A stretch of 64,000 nucleotides of DNA from CAYJAZ01 sp964371865 (GTDB taxonomy: Bacteria > Desulfobacterota > Desulfovibrionia > Desulfovibrionales > Desulfovibrionaceae), in the NCBI GenBank assembly GCA_964371865.1, contig CAYJOR010000001.1, forward strand, positions 111,454 through 175,453, read 5' to 3'. The notes beneath the pieces were generated by a model. It searched no databases and was not told the DNA's origin. It worked only from the letters and a program-made list of their open reading frames with translations. The position numbers were made by a program, and so were the translations under genes. Of this stretch, positions 8,370 through 19,500 are shown in pieces. The number at the start of each line of letters is the position of its first letter. Within the stretch, counting starts at the first letter, position 1.

Positions 8370-9095
8370 ATGAAAAAAATTTTATTTCTATTACTTCCAG
8401 CACTTACCCTCTTCTATTGCAATATAGCTCACGCAGAAAACATACACGATAGCTACGATGCTCTGCTTAAAGCATATGTTACTGACGGAATGGTTGATTA
8501 TAAATCTATCAAAGAAAATAGATCTACACTTGATAACTATCTGTCAAACATGGCAAAAATAAATGAGAAAGAATTTAATTCATGGTCAAAGGATGAACGC
8601 CTAGCCTACCTAATCAATCTCTACAATGCGCAAACTCTCAAACTTATTATAGATAATTATCCTCTTGAGTCGATAAAGGATTTAGGCTCACTATTTAAAA
8701 CCCCTTGGGAAGAAAAATTTATCCCTCTTTTAGGGAAAACTATAAGTCTTGATAACATAGAGCACGATATTATACGTAAAGAATACAATGAACCACGTAT
8801 TCATCTTGCTCTTGTATGTGCTGCATTTAGTTGCCCGCCTCTTCGATCTGAGGCATATGTTGGTGAAAAGTTATCTAGTCAATTGGATAATCAAGGATAT
8901 GCTTTCTTCGCAAGCCCTACTGGCCTACAAGTAGACCACGAAAAAAAAAGAGTCTCTCTTAGCTCTATACTCAAGTGGTACAAGGAAGATTTTGAATCTG
9001 TAGAAAAATTTGCTCAAAAATATTCAAAAGAAAATTTCTCCAACTACAAAATCTCTTGGCTCAAGTACGACTGGAAACTCAACGAAAAAAAATAA
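8370..9095 (+). CDS. Exported DUF547-family protein
   Basis: A 241-residue protein with a signal peptide (KKILFLLLPALTLFYCNIAHA, cleaved near residue 22), hence periplasmic or secreted. The DUF547 features are WSKDERLAYLINLYNAQTLKL (about 68-88), the central GKTISLDNIEH (about 124-134), and RIHLALVCAAFSCPPLRSEAY (about 143-163) with the conserved cysteine pair. The family is widespread and its biochemical role is not established. A TTGGAGAA ribosome site precedes the ATG. It appears to be a single-gene unit between a promoter and a two-way hairpin. Confidence 0.85.
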   Translation: MKKILFLLLPALTLFYCNIAHAENIHDSYDALLKAYVTDGMVDYKSIKENRSTLDNYLSNMAKINEKEFNSWSKDERLAYLINLYNAQTLKLIIDNYPLESIKDLGSLFKTPWEEKFIPLLGKTISLDNIEHDIIRKEYNEPRIHLALVCAAFSCPPLRSEAYVGEKLSSQLDNQGYAFFASPTGLQVDHEKKRVSLSSILKWYKEDFESVEKFAQKYSKENFSNYKISWLKYDWKLNEKK

Positions 9096-9119
9096 AAAGC
9101 TCATCATAATTATTTAGAA

Positions 9120-9157
9120 AGGGGAAAGATCTCGTTAAAAAAACTGCTCTTTCCCCT
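9120..9157. terminator. Two-way hairpin between convergent genes
   Basis: AGGGGAAAGA (9120-9129) pairs perfectly with TCTTTCCCCT (9148-9157). It lies between the convergent DUF547 and nitroreductase genes and could end transcripts from either side, although neither flank has a long T run. Confidence 0.55.
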
Positions 9158-9191
9158 CAGTAAGCTCTAAATTAATTAGACTTGAATATTT

Positions 9192-9797
9192 TTACCACTT
9201 ATTAAAGTGTACTTTTGCTTCTGTATAGTTATCTCTTGATTTTACCTCTGCTTTTGGATGACCTATTACTACATAAGCCATTGGAACAATATTTTTTGGC
9301 AAACCAAATAATTCTTGATATGCTTTTATATGTTCTTCATCATTAGGGGTAACGCCTGTCCAAACTGCGCCTAATCCCATTGCATGTGCAGCAAGAAGAA
9401 TGTTTTGTGTTGCAGCTGAAACATTTTGCATTCCGTATGCAGGGATTTTTGCTTTATCCACATCGATACAAGTTAAAATACCAATAGGAGCATTTTTAGC
9501 ATAAGCGGCATATTTATAAATTTTACCAATTTCTTCCATTTTCTTTTTATCGTTTACAACAACAAATTCCCAAGATTGACTATTCATAGCACTAGGTGCT
9601 GACATTGCAGCTTTTAATAAAGTTGTAACTTGTTCATCAGTTACAGGTTCATCGGTATAGCTACGTACGCTTCTTCTTGTCATTATAGCATCAAGTGCTG
9701 ACATTTTAGCATCTTCAGCTTTTGATATTTTAGCATTCGTTGCTAATAAACCTGCACTTGCGAGCGATGCTAATATAAATTTTCTCCTTGATAACAT
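9192..9797 (-). CDS. Exported nitroreductase-family flavoprotein (Tat signal)
   Basis: A 201-residue FMN-dependent oxidoreductase. The start at 9797 has an AAGGAG site and gives an N-terminus MLSRRKFILASLASAG, a Tat-type signal (S-R-R-K-F) suited to export of a folded, cofactor-bearing enzyme. The domain begins ALDAIMTRRSVRSYTDEPV (FMN-phosphate arginines). PSAMNSQSWEFVVV, NAPIGILTC and AAHAMGLGAVWTGV follow, all standard for NAD(P)H nitroreductases that reduce nitro-aromatics or quinones. An upstream ATG (9890) would hide the Tat signal and is rejected. It is divergent from an HxlR regulator, a common pairing. Confidence 0.87.
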   Translation of the reverse strand: MLSRRKFILASLASAGLLATNAKISKAEDAKMSALDAIMTRRSVRSYTDEPVTDEQVTTLLKAAMSAPSAMNSQSWEFVVVNDKKKMEEIGKIYKYAAYAKNAPIGILTCIDVDKAKIPAYGMQNVSAATQNILLAAHAMGLGAVWTGVTPNDEEHIKAYQELFGLPKNIVPMAYVVIGHPKAEVKSRDNYTEAKVHFNKW

Positions 9798-9831
9798 AAT
9801 ATTTTCTCCTTGGGGTTTAAGTATAAAAAAG

Positions 9832-9883
9832 ATATTGAATATATTTTTCATATCTGCTATTTTCTTATCACTTAATTCAATAT
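9832..9883. promoter_or_regulatory. Inverted 9-bp repeats in the divergent nitroreductase/HxlR promoter
   Basis: ATATTGAAT (9832-9840) and ATTCAATAT (9875-9883) are exact inverted copies in the 126-base gap between the two divergent genes. They are plausible half-sites for the HxlR regulator encoded next door. Confidence 0.5.
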
Positions 9884-9923
9884 AGTGCAATAACGCAGTT
9901 TTTTATGAGAAGGTAAGAAAAAA

Positions 9924-10283
9924 ATGAGTGAAGAAAAAAAATCTACCAACAATTGCCCCTGTAATCCTATTTGCCCTGTAAAGAGTGCATTATCACTGAT
10001 TAATGGAAAGTGGAAATCTCAAATCATTTGCGCTTTAGAAACTGATGGCACCACAAGATATAACGACTTATTAAAAAAAATCAATGGGATAACAAACACA
10101 ATGCTTGCATCATCTCTTAAAGAACTTGAAAAAGATTCTTTAATTACACGAACTGTATCTAGCACAATGCCGCTTCGTGTTGAATATTATCTCACAGATA
10201 AAGGCAAAAAGCTTAAACCTATCTTTACTGCTCTCGTGCTCTGGGCTTTGGATATGCCCGAACCAGGAAAAATTTCAGCCTAA
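9924..10283 (+). CDS. HxlR-family transcriptional regulator
   Basis: A 119-residue winged-helix regulator. The family pattern is C-P-x-x-P-V-K-S-A-L-x-L-I-N-G-K-W (about 14-31), then RYNDLLKKINGITNTMLASSLKELEKDSLI and VEYYLTDKGKKL. The N-terminus holds three cysteines (NNCPCNPICPV), one of which sits at the position used for redox or electrophile sensing in some HxlR proteins such as HypR and YodB. A GAAGGT ribosome site precedes the ATG. It most likely controls the divergent nitroreductase gene, perhaps in response to quinones or other electrophiles; that part is inference. Confidence 0.87.
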   Translation: MSEEKKSTNNCPCNPICPVKSALSLINGKWKSQIICALETDGTTRYNDLLKKINGITNTMLASSLKELEKDSLITRTVSSTMPLRVEYYLTDKGKKLKPIFTALVLWALDMPEPGKISA

Positions 10284-10364
10284 CTATTGAGTTGAATATA
10301 AAGTGAGTTCTAAATTCTCTTCTTTTGAACATTTTTTAAAAAGAACTATAAGAAAAATTATAAC

Positions 10365-10517
10365 TAGGGTGTGTTTCTAAATTATGAAATTTTGTGGAAT
10401 TTTCAACAAAAAGGAATTTTTTATGAAGTGCAGTGTATAAAAACATACATAAACTTAATAAAAAATCATCTTTTGGGCAGAAAAAACGCAAAAGAATTAA
10501 TTTAAAAACATACCCTA
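10365..10517 (+). repeat. MITE-like element, long form (153 bp)
   Basis: The ends are inverted: TAGGGTGTGTTTCTAAATTA at the left, and at the right the complement of TAGGGTATGTTTTTAAATTA. It has no coding capacity. A near-identical element lies at 45825-45978 and an inverted one at 52662-52825. The outermost TA is consistent with insertion at a TA dinucleotide, as for IS630/Tc1-type transposases. The right end touches the terminator of the giant gene. Confidence 0.75.
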
Positions 10518-10518
10518 T

Positions 10519-10554
10519 AAAAAAGGACTGCACTTTTCAATGCAGTCCTTTTAT
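10519..10554 (-). terminator. Terminator of the giant surface-protein gene
   Basis: AAAAGGACTGCA (10521-10532) pairs with TGCAGTCCTTTT (10541-10552). Read on the minus strand the stem is followed by TTATA, and it lies about 20 bases after the stop codon of the giant gene. Confidence 0.8.
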
Positions 10555-10573
10555 TTTTGAGGCTTAGCTCATG

Positions 10574-13500
10574 CTATGCTTCTTGGTTAGTTTCATCGTT
10601 AGAGTTTTCTTTATTCTCTTTTTTGTCTTTACCATCTTTATCTTCGTCATCTTCTTCTGAGTTAGAGCTTGAAGAATCAGCAGCACCTTCTACTTTTTCA
10701 CTTGTATCGACTGAATCATCGCTACCTTGTGTTGAAGTATCTTGTGTATCGGTTGTTGTAGTTTCTTTATCTTGATCTTCTTTATCTTCTTCAATTACTT
10801 GTTCACCATTGCTTGAGCTTGTATCTTGTGGGAATAATACGTCATTCATTCCCATAAGTTCGCCATTTTGAGTGAAGTAGTTAGCCATGAAGGTACCATC
10901 ACGTCCTATAAGTGAACTTTGTAAGATTTCTTGAGGTGTTAGACCAAGTAATGAACTATAAAGACTGTTTGAAGTTGTAAGAATACTTTCATCATCGCTC
11001 ATTCCAGGTATAACTGTTAATGGTCTGTTATGTTCACGTAAATCAACAATATAAACGCCCGGAGCTAGATTAATTTTATTAAAGTATCCGCCTGGGAAGT
11101 GATATAGAGTTGCGCCTGCTCGTAAGAAGGTTAGCTCATTCATACCACCTCTAAGTTCATAAACACCGCCTACAACATCATGGATTGTATTGTAGATATC
11201 ATCAAATTCAAAGGTATTGTTTTCACCGTGTGTTAGTTTGATTACTACGAATGTATTTGATATGTCGTTTTTGAGTTCTAATGTATCGCCAACTTCACTA
11301 CCGTAGATACTTGTAGCATTCAAGATTGTACCAATTTCAGTTCCATCACCTTTGAAGTTAATATTTTCAGAAGTGTTTATGCGCCAGTTTGCTTCTTGAT
11401 GTGATGTGTTATAAACATCATTTTCACCTTGATTTAGGCTAAATAAGTCAATTTTCGCACCTTTGTTGATATTGACTGTATCGTCAGCATTACCTGCATT
11501 GATATTATCAATACTTACAAAGTCTAGATATAAGCCTTCACGTTTCATTAGACTTCTTTGAGCATTAAGATTCCATTCAGCATCTATCATACTACTTGAA
11601 AGTTCTAAGATATCGTATCTATTTTCATTACCATTCAGTTGTACAACAGGGCTTGTTGAATTGCCTTTGCCAGAACGTGTTTTTCCAGTTTGAGTAAACT
11701 TCGCATCGTCATCAATGCTTATAACGTTGTTTGTTGTATTTTTATTAAGATTGATTGTGTAGTTTACAAATGTAATATCTGAGTTTCCACCTAATTTTAC
11801 ATTTGTTGCGCCCATATCCAATACTAATGTATTGATTGTTCCGTTAGCATTCAAGAGGTCTTCAGCCACTAATTTAGCAAGTTCGGCAATTGTTGCTGTC
11901 GCTGATGAATATAATGTAACTTCTTTACCTGTTGCACTCATTTCTCTTGCATATATATCTGAGAAGATATTCAAGAGATCTGATTCTAAGGTAGCAATAT
12001 CATCTGCATCTACATCATATTTCAATTCAATTGCGTTATCAGTACCTGAAGCAGATACAGTAACATTTTTACCTGTCACGGTACTTGGTTTCTCTTTAGT
12101 TGAAGCAAATGTGCTTACTGAACGAGTTGTTGGATCTTCTTGTGTCATGCTAATGAGCAAGCCTTTGAAGTTTACATCGCCTTTTGCTGTGACGTTACCG
12201 CCGATTAAGTCTATATCAGTTCCTTGAACATAAATATCAGCACTTGTTAACAATTCACTTGATTGAATTTTTACGATAGAACCTGATGAAAGTCCATTCA
12301 CGCTTATGTTTTTCGCATCTATGAGTTGATCAAAGATATTGATATTTGAAGATTCAACACTGAATGTTCCATTTTTACTTGTCATCACGGCATTTGTAAG
12401 TTCTTTACTGAAAGTAGTATTTGCACGAGCTCCAGTCTGGCTAAGAATGATAGAGCCATTTGTTGATGTGAAATTACTATCTTTTATCACAAAGAATGAA
12501 TCTGCACTACCGCTTGAGAATTTTAGATTGTTTTTTGAAGTCAATAAACTTGTTTCAACGTTGATAATAACACCGGTAAAGTTCAAGCTATTAGCTGAAT
12601 TGATTGTTGTATCAATAAGGTAAATATTACCGTCTGCACCTGTGCTGAAATCAACTGTACCAGTTGTAGTATTTATTGAAGTTCCTTCAAAGTTTACTAA
12701 TGTACCGTCAACAAGAATATTGTTTCCTGCTATTAAGTTACTGCCTACTCCTGAGTTAATAACAATACTATCAAGAGTAATATTACCTTTTGCATTAAGT
12801 TCAGTGTTTTGACCTAAGTCTATAAGTTCTTCATGTGTGATAGTTATATTTTTATCACTTTTGATTTTTGCTATAGCATCAATTGTAAGAGGACTTTTGC
12901 TTATAGCGTCGAGCATGATATCAGTTGCTGAATAAACATAGATATCGTCATAAGCACGTAGTCTTAGAAGGCCGTGGTCGCCAACTTTGAAGTAGGTATC
13001 TTCAGTTCCTATATCACCGTTACTTGCTTCAAGGATCATATAACCGTCATTAGAGATTATACCTTCACCCTTATCATCAAAGTAGATGTTATCGTCTGCT
13101 TTAATTCTTACTTCGCCATTTGCATTTGTAATTTTTACTGTACCAAATCTAAGGTTTTCATCTCTGCCTGCATTTATATCTTTTAAGCCTGAACCAAGTA
13201 AGATATAGTCGCTTGCTGTGATATTAATAGTTCCTTGACTGCTTGTTTGGAAGATATTCAAATCATCAGTCATTCTGATTTGCATATTATTACCTGATGG
13301 AATTCTATCGCTTGCTTCTGATGAAAGCAGATAGTATTTATCAAGTTCTGTAAAGTCTTTATCGCCAGCTTCTTTCGCCACATAATCAAGAATCGTATAG
13401 TTTTCAAGCAGAATTGTTACAGTATCATCAGCAGTAGAGATATCAAGTGTTATTCCATTTGCTTGAGCATAGTCTAACATTTCTTGTTCTAATGGGCTAA

Positions 13501-16500
13501 GGATGTAGTATTTAGTTTCTACTGTTACGCCATTGATTGATGAATCGCTATTCGGGATTTTTTCATTATTGAGTTTTTTCTCATAATTATGAATCACAAA
13601 TTCTTTATCTTTATTATAAGTACCCACATTTTTAGCTACAAGATTCACATCTTTCGCTATAATATTAGCTTGTTCTACAACGAAAGTTGTTGTTGTGCCT
13701 GTTACTAAGGTTTCTGTTACACGGCTTACTAGGTCTTCAAGAGTCCACAATTTAGATGTAACTAAACCTGTGACATATTCTTTTTGACTTGCTGTAAGGT
13801 TTGCTGGTGTAACTTTATAGTTTTTATTGTATTTTGAAAGCATTGCTGCATTATAAGTTTCGCTTATACCAAGGCTAGGATTGAATTCATTCAATTCTTT
13901 AGCCCAGTTCATAAGAGCACTTTCTAACCATACTTTGGCTTCTGCATAGGCTTCTTCAAAAGTATTAGTATCAGTTTTGAAACCATATTTTTCATCATTT
14001 GCAATTTTTGTTAGGTAAGCATCTACGCCACCCGCATCTTTTACAGATTGAGTTAATTCAAAGTAGCTGTGGTATACATTTGTCAATTGACCTGTACGGA
14101 TTTCTACCAATTCATCTATTTGAGCTTGATATGCTGCTGCATCATCTTCTTGAATAATACCCATATCATCCCAAAGTGATTTCATACGGCTAAAGTCAGC
14201 TTCATCGAGTTTATGGTTATCGTTATAGTCAATAATACTTCCTTGAGTTGTAATATCAATCAAGCCAGGAGCGGTGAGAGTTACCAATGCTAAATCTGCA
14301 TCTGTTCCTGAATTGTAAGCAAGATACATATCACCTGTGCCACCTGTTACAGTAGCTGTAAGGATAAGTTTGTTTTGTCCATTACTTAGGTTTAGTCTAT
14401 CTGCTGTTGATACACCAATATTACTATTAGATTCTAAAATAACATTTGAACCGCTTATGCTACCTCTAAGGATTGTATTATTCACTGCAACATGAATAGT
14501 TTCACCTTTAAAGTTCACAGTTGCTTTATTGTTAGGATCTTGAGAATCGCTTTGACCTTGGATAAGAATATCTATATCCGCGTTACCGTTTTTATTGATT
14601 GTAATAGTACCGGTTTTGTCGTTATCGATAACTTTAATCGTGCTATCAAGACGTCCAACATAGGCACTACCAGTTGTATTTCGACTGATATCAATATTTA
14701 ATGTAGTTGCATTAATCCAGCTTACATTTCTATCGTACACATTATTTGCTGAAATAGTTACATTACCGATACTTGAATCGTTAGCATTATAGGTTGTAAT
14801 ACCACCATCAAGGATAACATTACCAACGGAATTAATTACTACATCACTTGTACCTATATTGTTTGAGTCACTATCAAGCTCAATTGCTTTATTTGTATCA
14901 AGCTCATACCATCTGATATTTTGTAATTTTTCAGATATAACACGACCTTTTGTTACTTTTTCATATTTTACAATGAACTTCCAGTAAGAATATGATGTAG
15001 GCTTTAAGTCTGTTATAGTTCTATCAAGTAGATTAGTATAGGTGAAAACCTCGCCTGATACAAGCTGTAAAGGATTACCATTTGAATCTAGGTTTCCTTC
15101 ATAGTAAAGCTTACCATCTTTATCTACCTTCCATACGCCATCATATATATTATTTTCTACACTTTCAATTTTTTCAGAAGCTGAAGTCTCTGACTCCTTA
15201 TGCCAGAACCAAACTTCATTACTTGTTGTCATGAAGCCATAAGTTGTTCCACCCTGCGGAGAAATTGGTTCACTGTTAGTAGTTACAGTCTTATCAGTTC
15301 TAAATTTAGCACCATCATCTTTACCAAGCCAGTCAGCTCCCCAAACGTAAGTTGTTGTGTAGGTTTGGTGATGGTCTTCGCCTGTTTCATCACCTGCCAT
15401 GTAGTTGTATACGTGACCGCCATTGTTTGTGTAGCTTGTACCTGTTTTTTTATCACCGTTAATAAAGATACTTACTTCACGTTTGGTTGTGTTTATTTCA
15501 TTCAAAATAAGGTTTTTTGATGAATTGTTGGTGATTGTTATGTCCGTACCACTAAATACAGAGATTCTACCTGCACCATGGTTCGTGTTCATAACATAAC
15601 CATTAAGATTTATGTCGCCACCTGACATTACAAGAGGATTTAGAACGATTTCACCATTTATTACTTCATAAATTTTAAGTCCATCGTGCGAACCGCTTGT
15701 TCTAACTTCACCATATCCCGGTCTACCTCTATAAAAATACAAGTAGCCTATTTCACCATTCGCAACACCAGAAGGTATTGTAATATCAAGAGTTTCTAAA
15801 CCAGATTGAATTATACCGTTTACATTTATGTAAGAAGCTTTGATATTAATGTTACCTAATGCAAATATACCAGTATTTCCGCTAACATTATCATACTCTT
15901 TATAACCGTCTATCTGGTTACCAGTAACACTAATTGGTTCGCCACCAATATTCAAGATACTACCTTCTTCAAGACCAATTGTAAGTGTTCCAAGCGCTGT
16001 TGCAGTAAGGGATCCCGCTACAACACCAGTACCAAGAATGCTTAAATCACCATTACTTGAGATAGTTACTTTACCTGTTACGTTTGATATATCTTTAACA
16101 TATAGTCCGGTTGTTGCACTCTGGGTAATAGTTATTTCACGGAGCTCTTCTTCACCTATATTTTTGATAGTTGAAGAAGTTATTTCTGCATCGTCAAGTA
16201 GATTTACATTACCGCCGTTTGCAGCAACAATGCTTATATTTTCAACATATAATGTACTTTTTTCATCACCGTTTGAAAGTTTGCTATCTATTGCAAAGCT
16301 TGCTTCACCGTGAGCATGTAATGTACCGTTACCGGAAATTGTCATACCCCAAAGGTTTATATCGCCGCTTTTTAAGTAAGCATCTTTCACAGTAATCATA
16401 TTATTCAAGCCATTTGGATAAAGTGCAAATGAACTACCCTTTTTTAAACCATAGCCTTGTTCTATCAAGATATTTTCAAGTTTATTCATTTCCGCTTTAA

Positions 16501-19500
16501 TTTCGTTTGCAAGTTGGCTAGAACCTTTTGATGAATATGTTGCATACATATTTGAAAGTCTTTGGTAGGCAATTACTGATGTGTTGGTTTTACCTGTGCC
16601 ATTGTTTTCTATTGTTACCAATTCAGGGCTAGCACCTATTGCAATAAAACCTAATTCTTTAGAAATCCTTTCTAAAGCTTCAACGCCTAACTCAGTTACA
16701 ACTTCATACCAACTTTCTAATGCAAAGAGTTCTACATATTCATTATATATTTCGTTGTAGAATGTTGGTATTTTAGAAATTAAACCATCAGCGCTTCCCA
16801 TCACATACGCTTGAAGAATTTCAGTTGTATTACTAGTAGCTAGTACTCGTTCAATATATGACTTACCTTGCCCATTATTACCTAATAAGAAGACCCAGAA
16901 ATTACTGTCAAAGTTTCTATAGTCTTTTGAAATTTCATCAATCATAGGCTCTAAATACATTTTTTGTTCAAAAGATAATTCTTTATAACCATATCTTTGA
17001 GCTTCTTTAATGCTATTATAAGCTTTGAATTGAATAGTTTCTACATTGTATAGGTAGTTTTCAAATTGTTTCCAACCGTTACTATCAAGAGTATCCCTAC
17101 CATAAGTAACTTCTGATAACTCAATAAGTGCTAATCTTGTTTCATTTGATTCTATTCCATCTTTGTCTTTATATAATGTTGCAAAATCATACCCATGAGT
17201 TTGAAGAGTTGCTAAATCTTCAGCGGAGAATGTAACAGAGAGTGCTTCCCAATCTGCAAGTTCAGTAAAGTCTTCGATAGCAGCTACTGTTAATCCATAC
17301 CCACCTTGAGCTGTGCTACGTAAGAGTTTTTCTCTTAGTTCGTATCCAGCTACTTGTTCATCAGTAAGTTTTGTAAAAGCATTGATGTTATAATTTTTAT
17401 CTTTCAAGGCATCAATCAACTCTTCTACGTTTGCATCAACCTGTTTTATATCGTATAAGAAGTTATAAAAATCAAACCAATCTTGACCTTGAATATCACC
17501 TGTATTGTAGGATTCTGCTAACTTTATAAGATTTTGTCTTGTATAGTAATCTGCTTTCTCTTCATCGGTGAAGCTACTTACAACAAATAGGTCAGTGTAG
17601 TCATAACCAACGTTCCTCAATACACTAAGCTCTCTGTCTGAAAGACCATAATATTCCCAATCACTCCAACTATCAAGATTTTTCATAGTAGAAGATGATA
17701 AGCCATATCCACCATCATCTATGTCAAGGTAGAGTTTTTCTTTTAGTTCGTATTCACCTAAGTGCTGATAAGAAAAGAAATTGTCAATATCATAGTTTTT
17801 ACTACGCAACTCTTCAAGCAGAGTTGTAGTATTTGCATCAAAGACATTTTTGCTGTCTGCTTTGTATAAATCAACAAATTGATTCCATATACTATTAAGA
17901 CTACCGCTAGCATCATTTCTTTCATACATATCTACAAGCTCATATAAGCTTATAGAATCGAGCAAGTCATTCACTTGATCTTCTGTTAGAGTAGAAGTTA
18001 AAAGACTTGTAATATTATCACCTAAAAGAGTAGCTACAACTTGGCGCTCTGTATAGTTTATACCATAGTCATTGTATATTGAAGTAGTAACATCTTTTAG
18101 ATAGGCAGTCCACTGAGCATCATTCAGCTTTCTGGCAGCCACTCTTGCTTCTTCAATTTTTTCCGCTACAAAAGCGTCCGGATTAGCAATATATTTAAAA
18201 TAGTCGCCTCCATATGCTTCTTCAAACTCGTCTAAAGCTGCTTGTATACGGTCAATTTCAGCTTGAGATACAGTAATAGTACCTGCAAGAGCTTGTTTCC
18301 ATCTATCTTCTGTAAGATATTGAAGATCTATATCTATAACGTTATCAACACCGGATTCAATGCTACCATTGAGTTCCATTTCATTATAGAAATCAACTTG
18401 ATGTTTAGATGAATCTATAACATCGAATAACTTTGAAGCCCAGTTATAGGCATACGCAGAACTTTTGTAAGCAAAGTTGCCAACTTCTGAGTATACATCA
18501 ACGTCGCCGCGCGCTCTTACACTACCATCAATAATAGTTTTACTTAATCTTTCTACGTAAGTTCCGCTTCCTCTGGTAATAAATGAAATTGGAACAGCAG
18601 TTTTATCATAGATATTAGCTGCAAGATAGTAACTACCATCGCCAAGCAAGAATTTCTCTTGTTCATCAGTCACAAAGGCATGTCCCATCTGACCTGTTGA
18701 AAGAGCTGCATGGTTTGTACTATAAACTTCAGCACCTTCTGCTATTTCAATAGTATTTTCAGAGTCAACATCAATTACACCGCTAAGCGAACCGGCAGAA
18801 GCTAGACCATAAAGGTTCACACCTATTTCTAAATCAAATCCTTCATAACTTGTAGAATTGATTAGAATATCAGCACCTTTTGCACTTGTTGTTTGTATTT
18901 TTGCATTTTCGTCTATTACGATTTTAGAAACTAAATCACCTGTAATTTTTCCACTGATAGCCGGAATAGCAATTGCGCCGCCAGCATCAAATGTGAAAGA
19001 TTCTTTAATATCAGTTGCGTTGAAAGATTGTAATAATACACGATCTTTCGCTGTTTTATCAACACCATCACCGGTTCCGGTAATAATAGCATTCTTACCG
19101 ATAATAATTTCACTTGTTGCATTTACAGTTGTTTTTGTTGTTCCTGCTGTTACAGCTATTGCACCTACGGTTAGAGTATTTGAATCAGCTGCGATTCTAT
19201 TGATATCATTATAACTTAGAATATCAATACCTGTAGCAGTGAGGCGTGCATCATTAGCAACTATTGCTTTTGAAGTTGCATTGAATACTACATCTCCATT
19301 ACCGCCTGCACCACCGATTAAAGCGGCCGCAAACATTTTAATTTTTGATTTTGCAGTTACTTCATTTTGTGATGTAAGAGCAATATGATTTGCATTTACA
19401 TCTATTTTACCGGCTGAATTACCTCGTAAATCATTACCGATAGATGCTTCAACATCAGAATTATTAGTTATTTTAGCACCTGTTGCAGAAACAGCTAGTC

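Noticed and set aside
10336..10533. 65-codon minus-strand frame
   Set aside because: It is mostly the MITE body and its product has no protein-like features.
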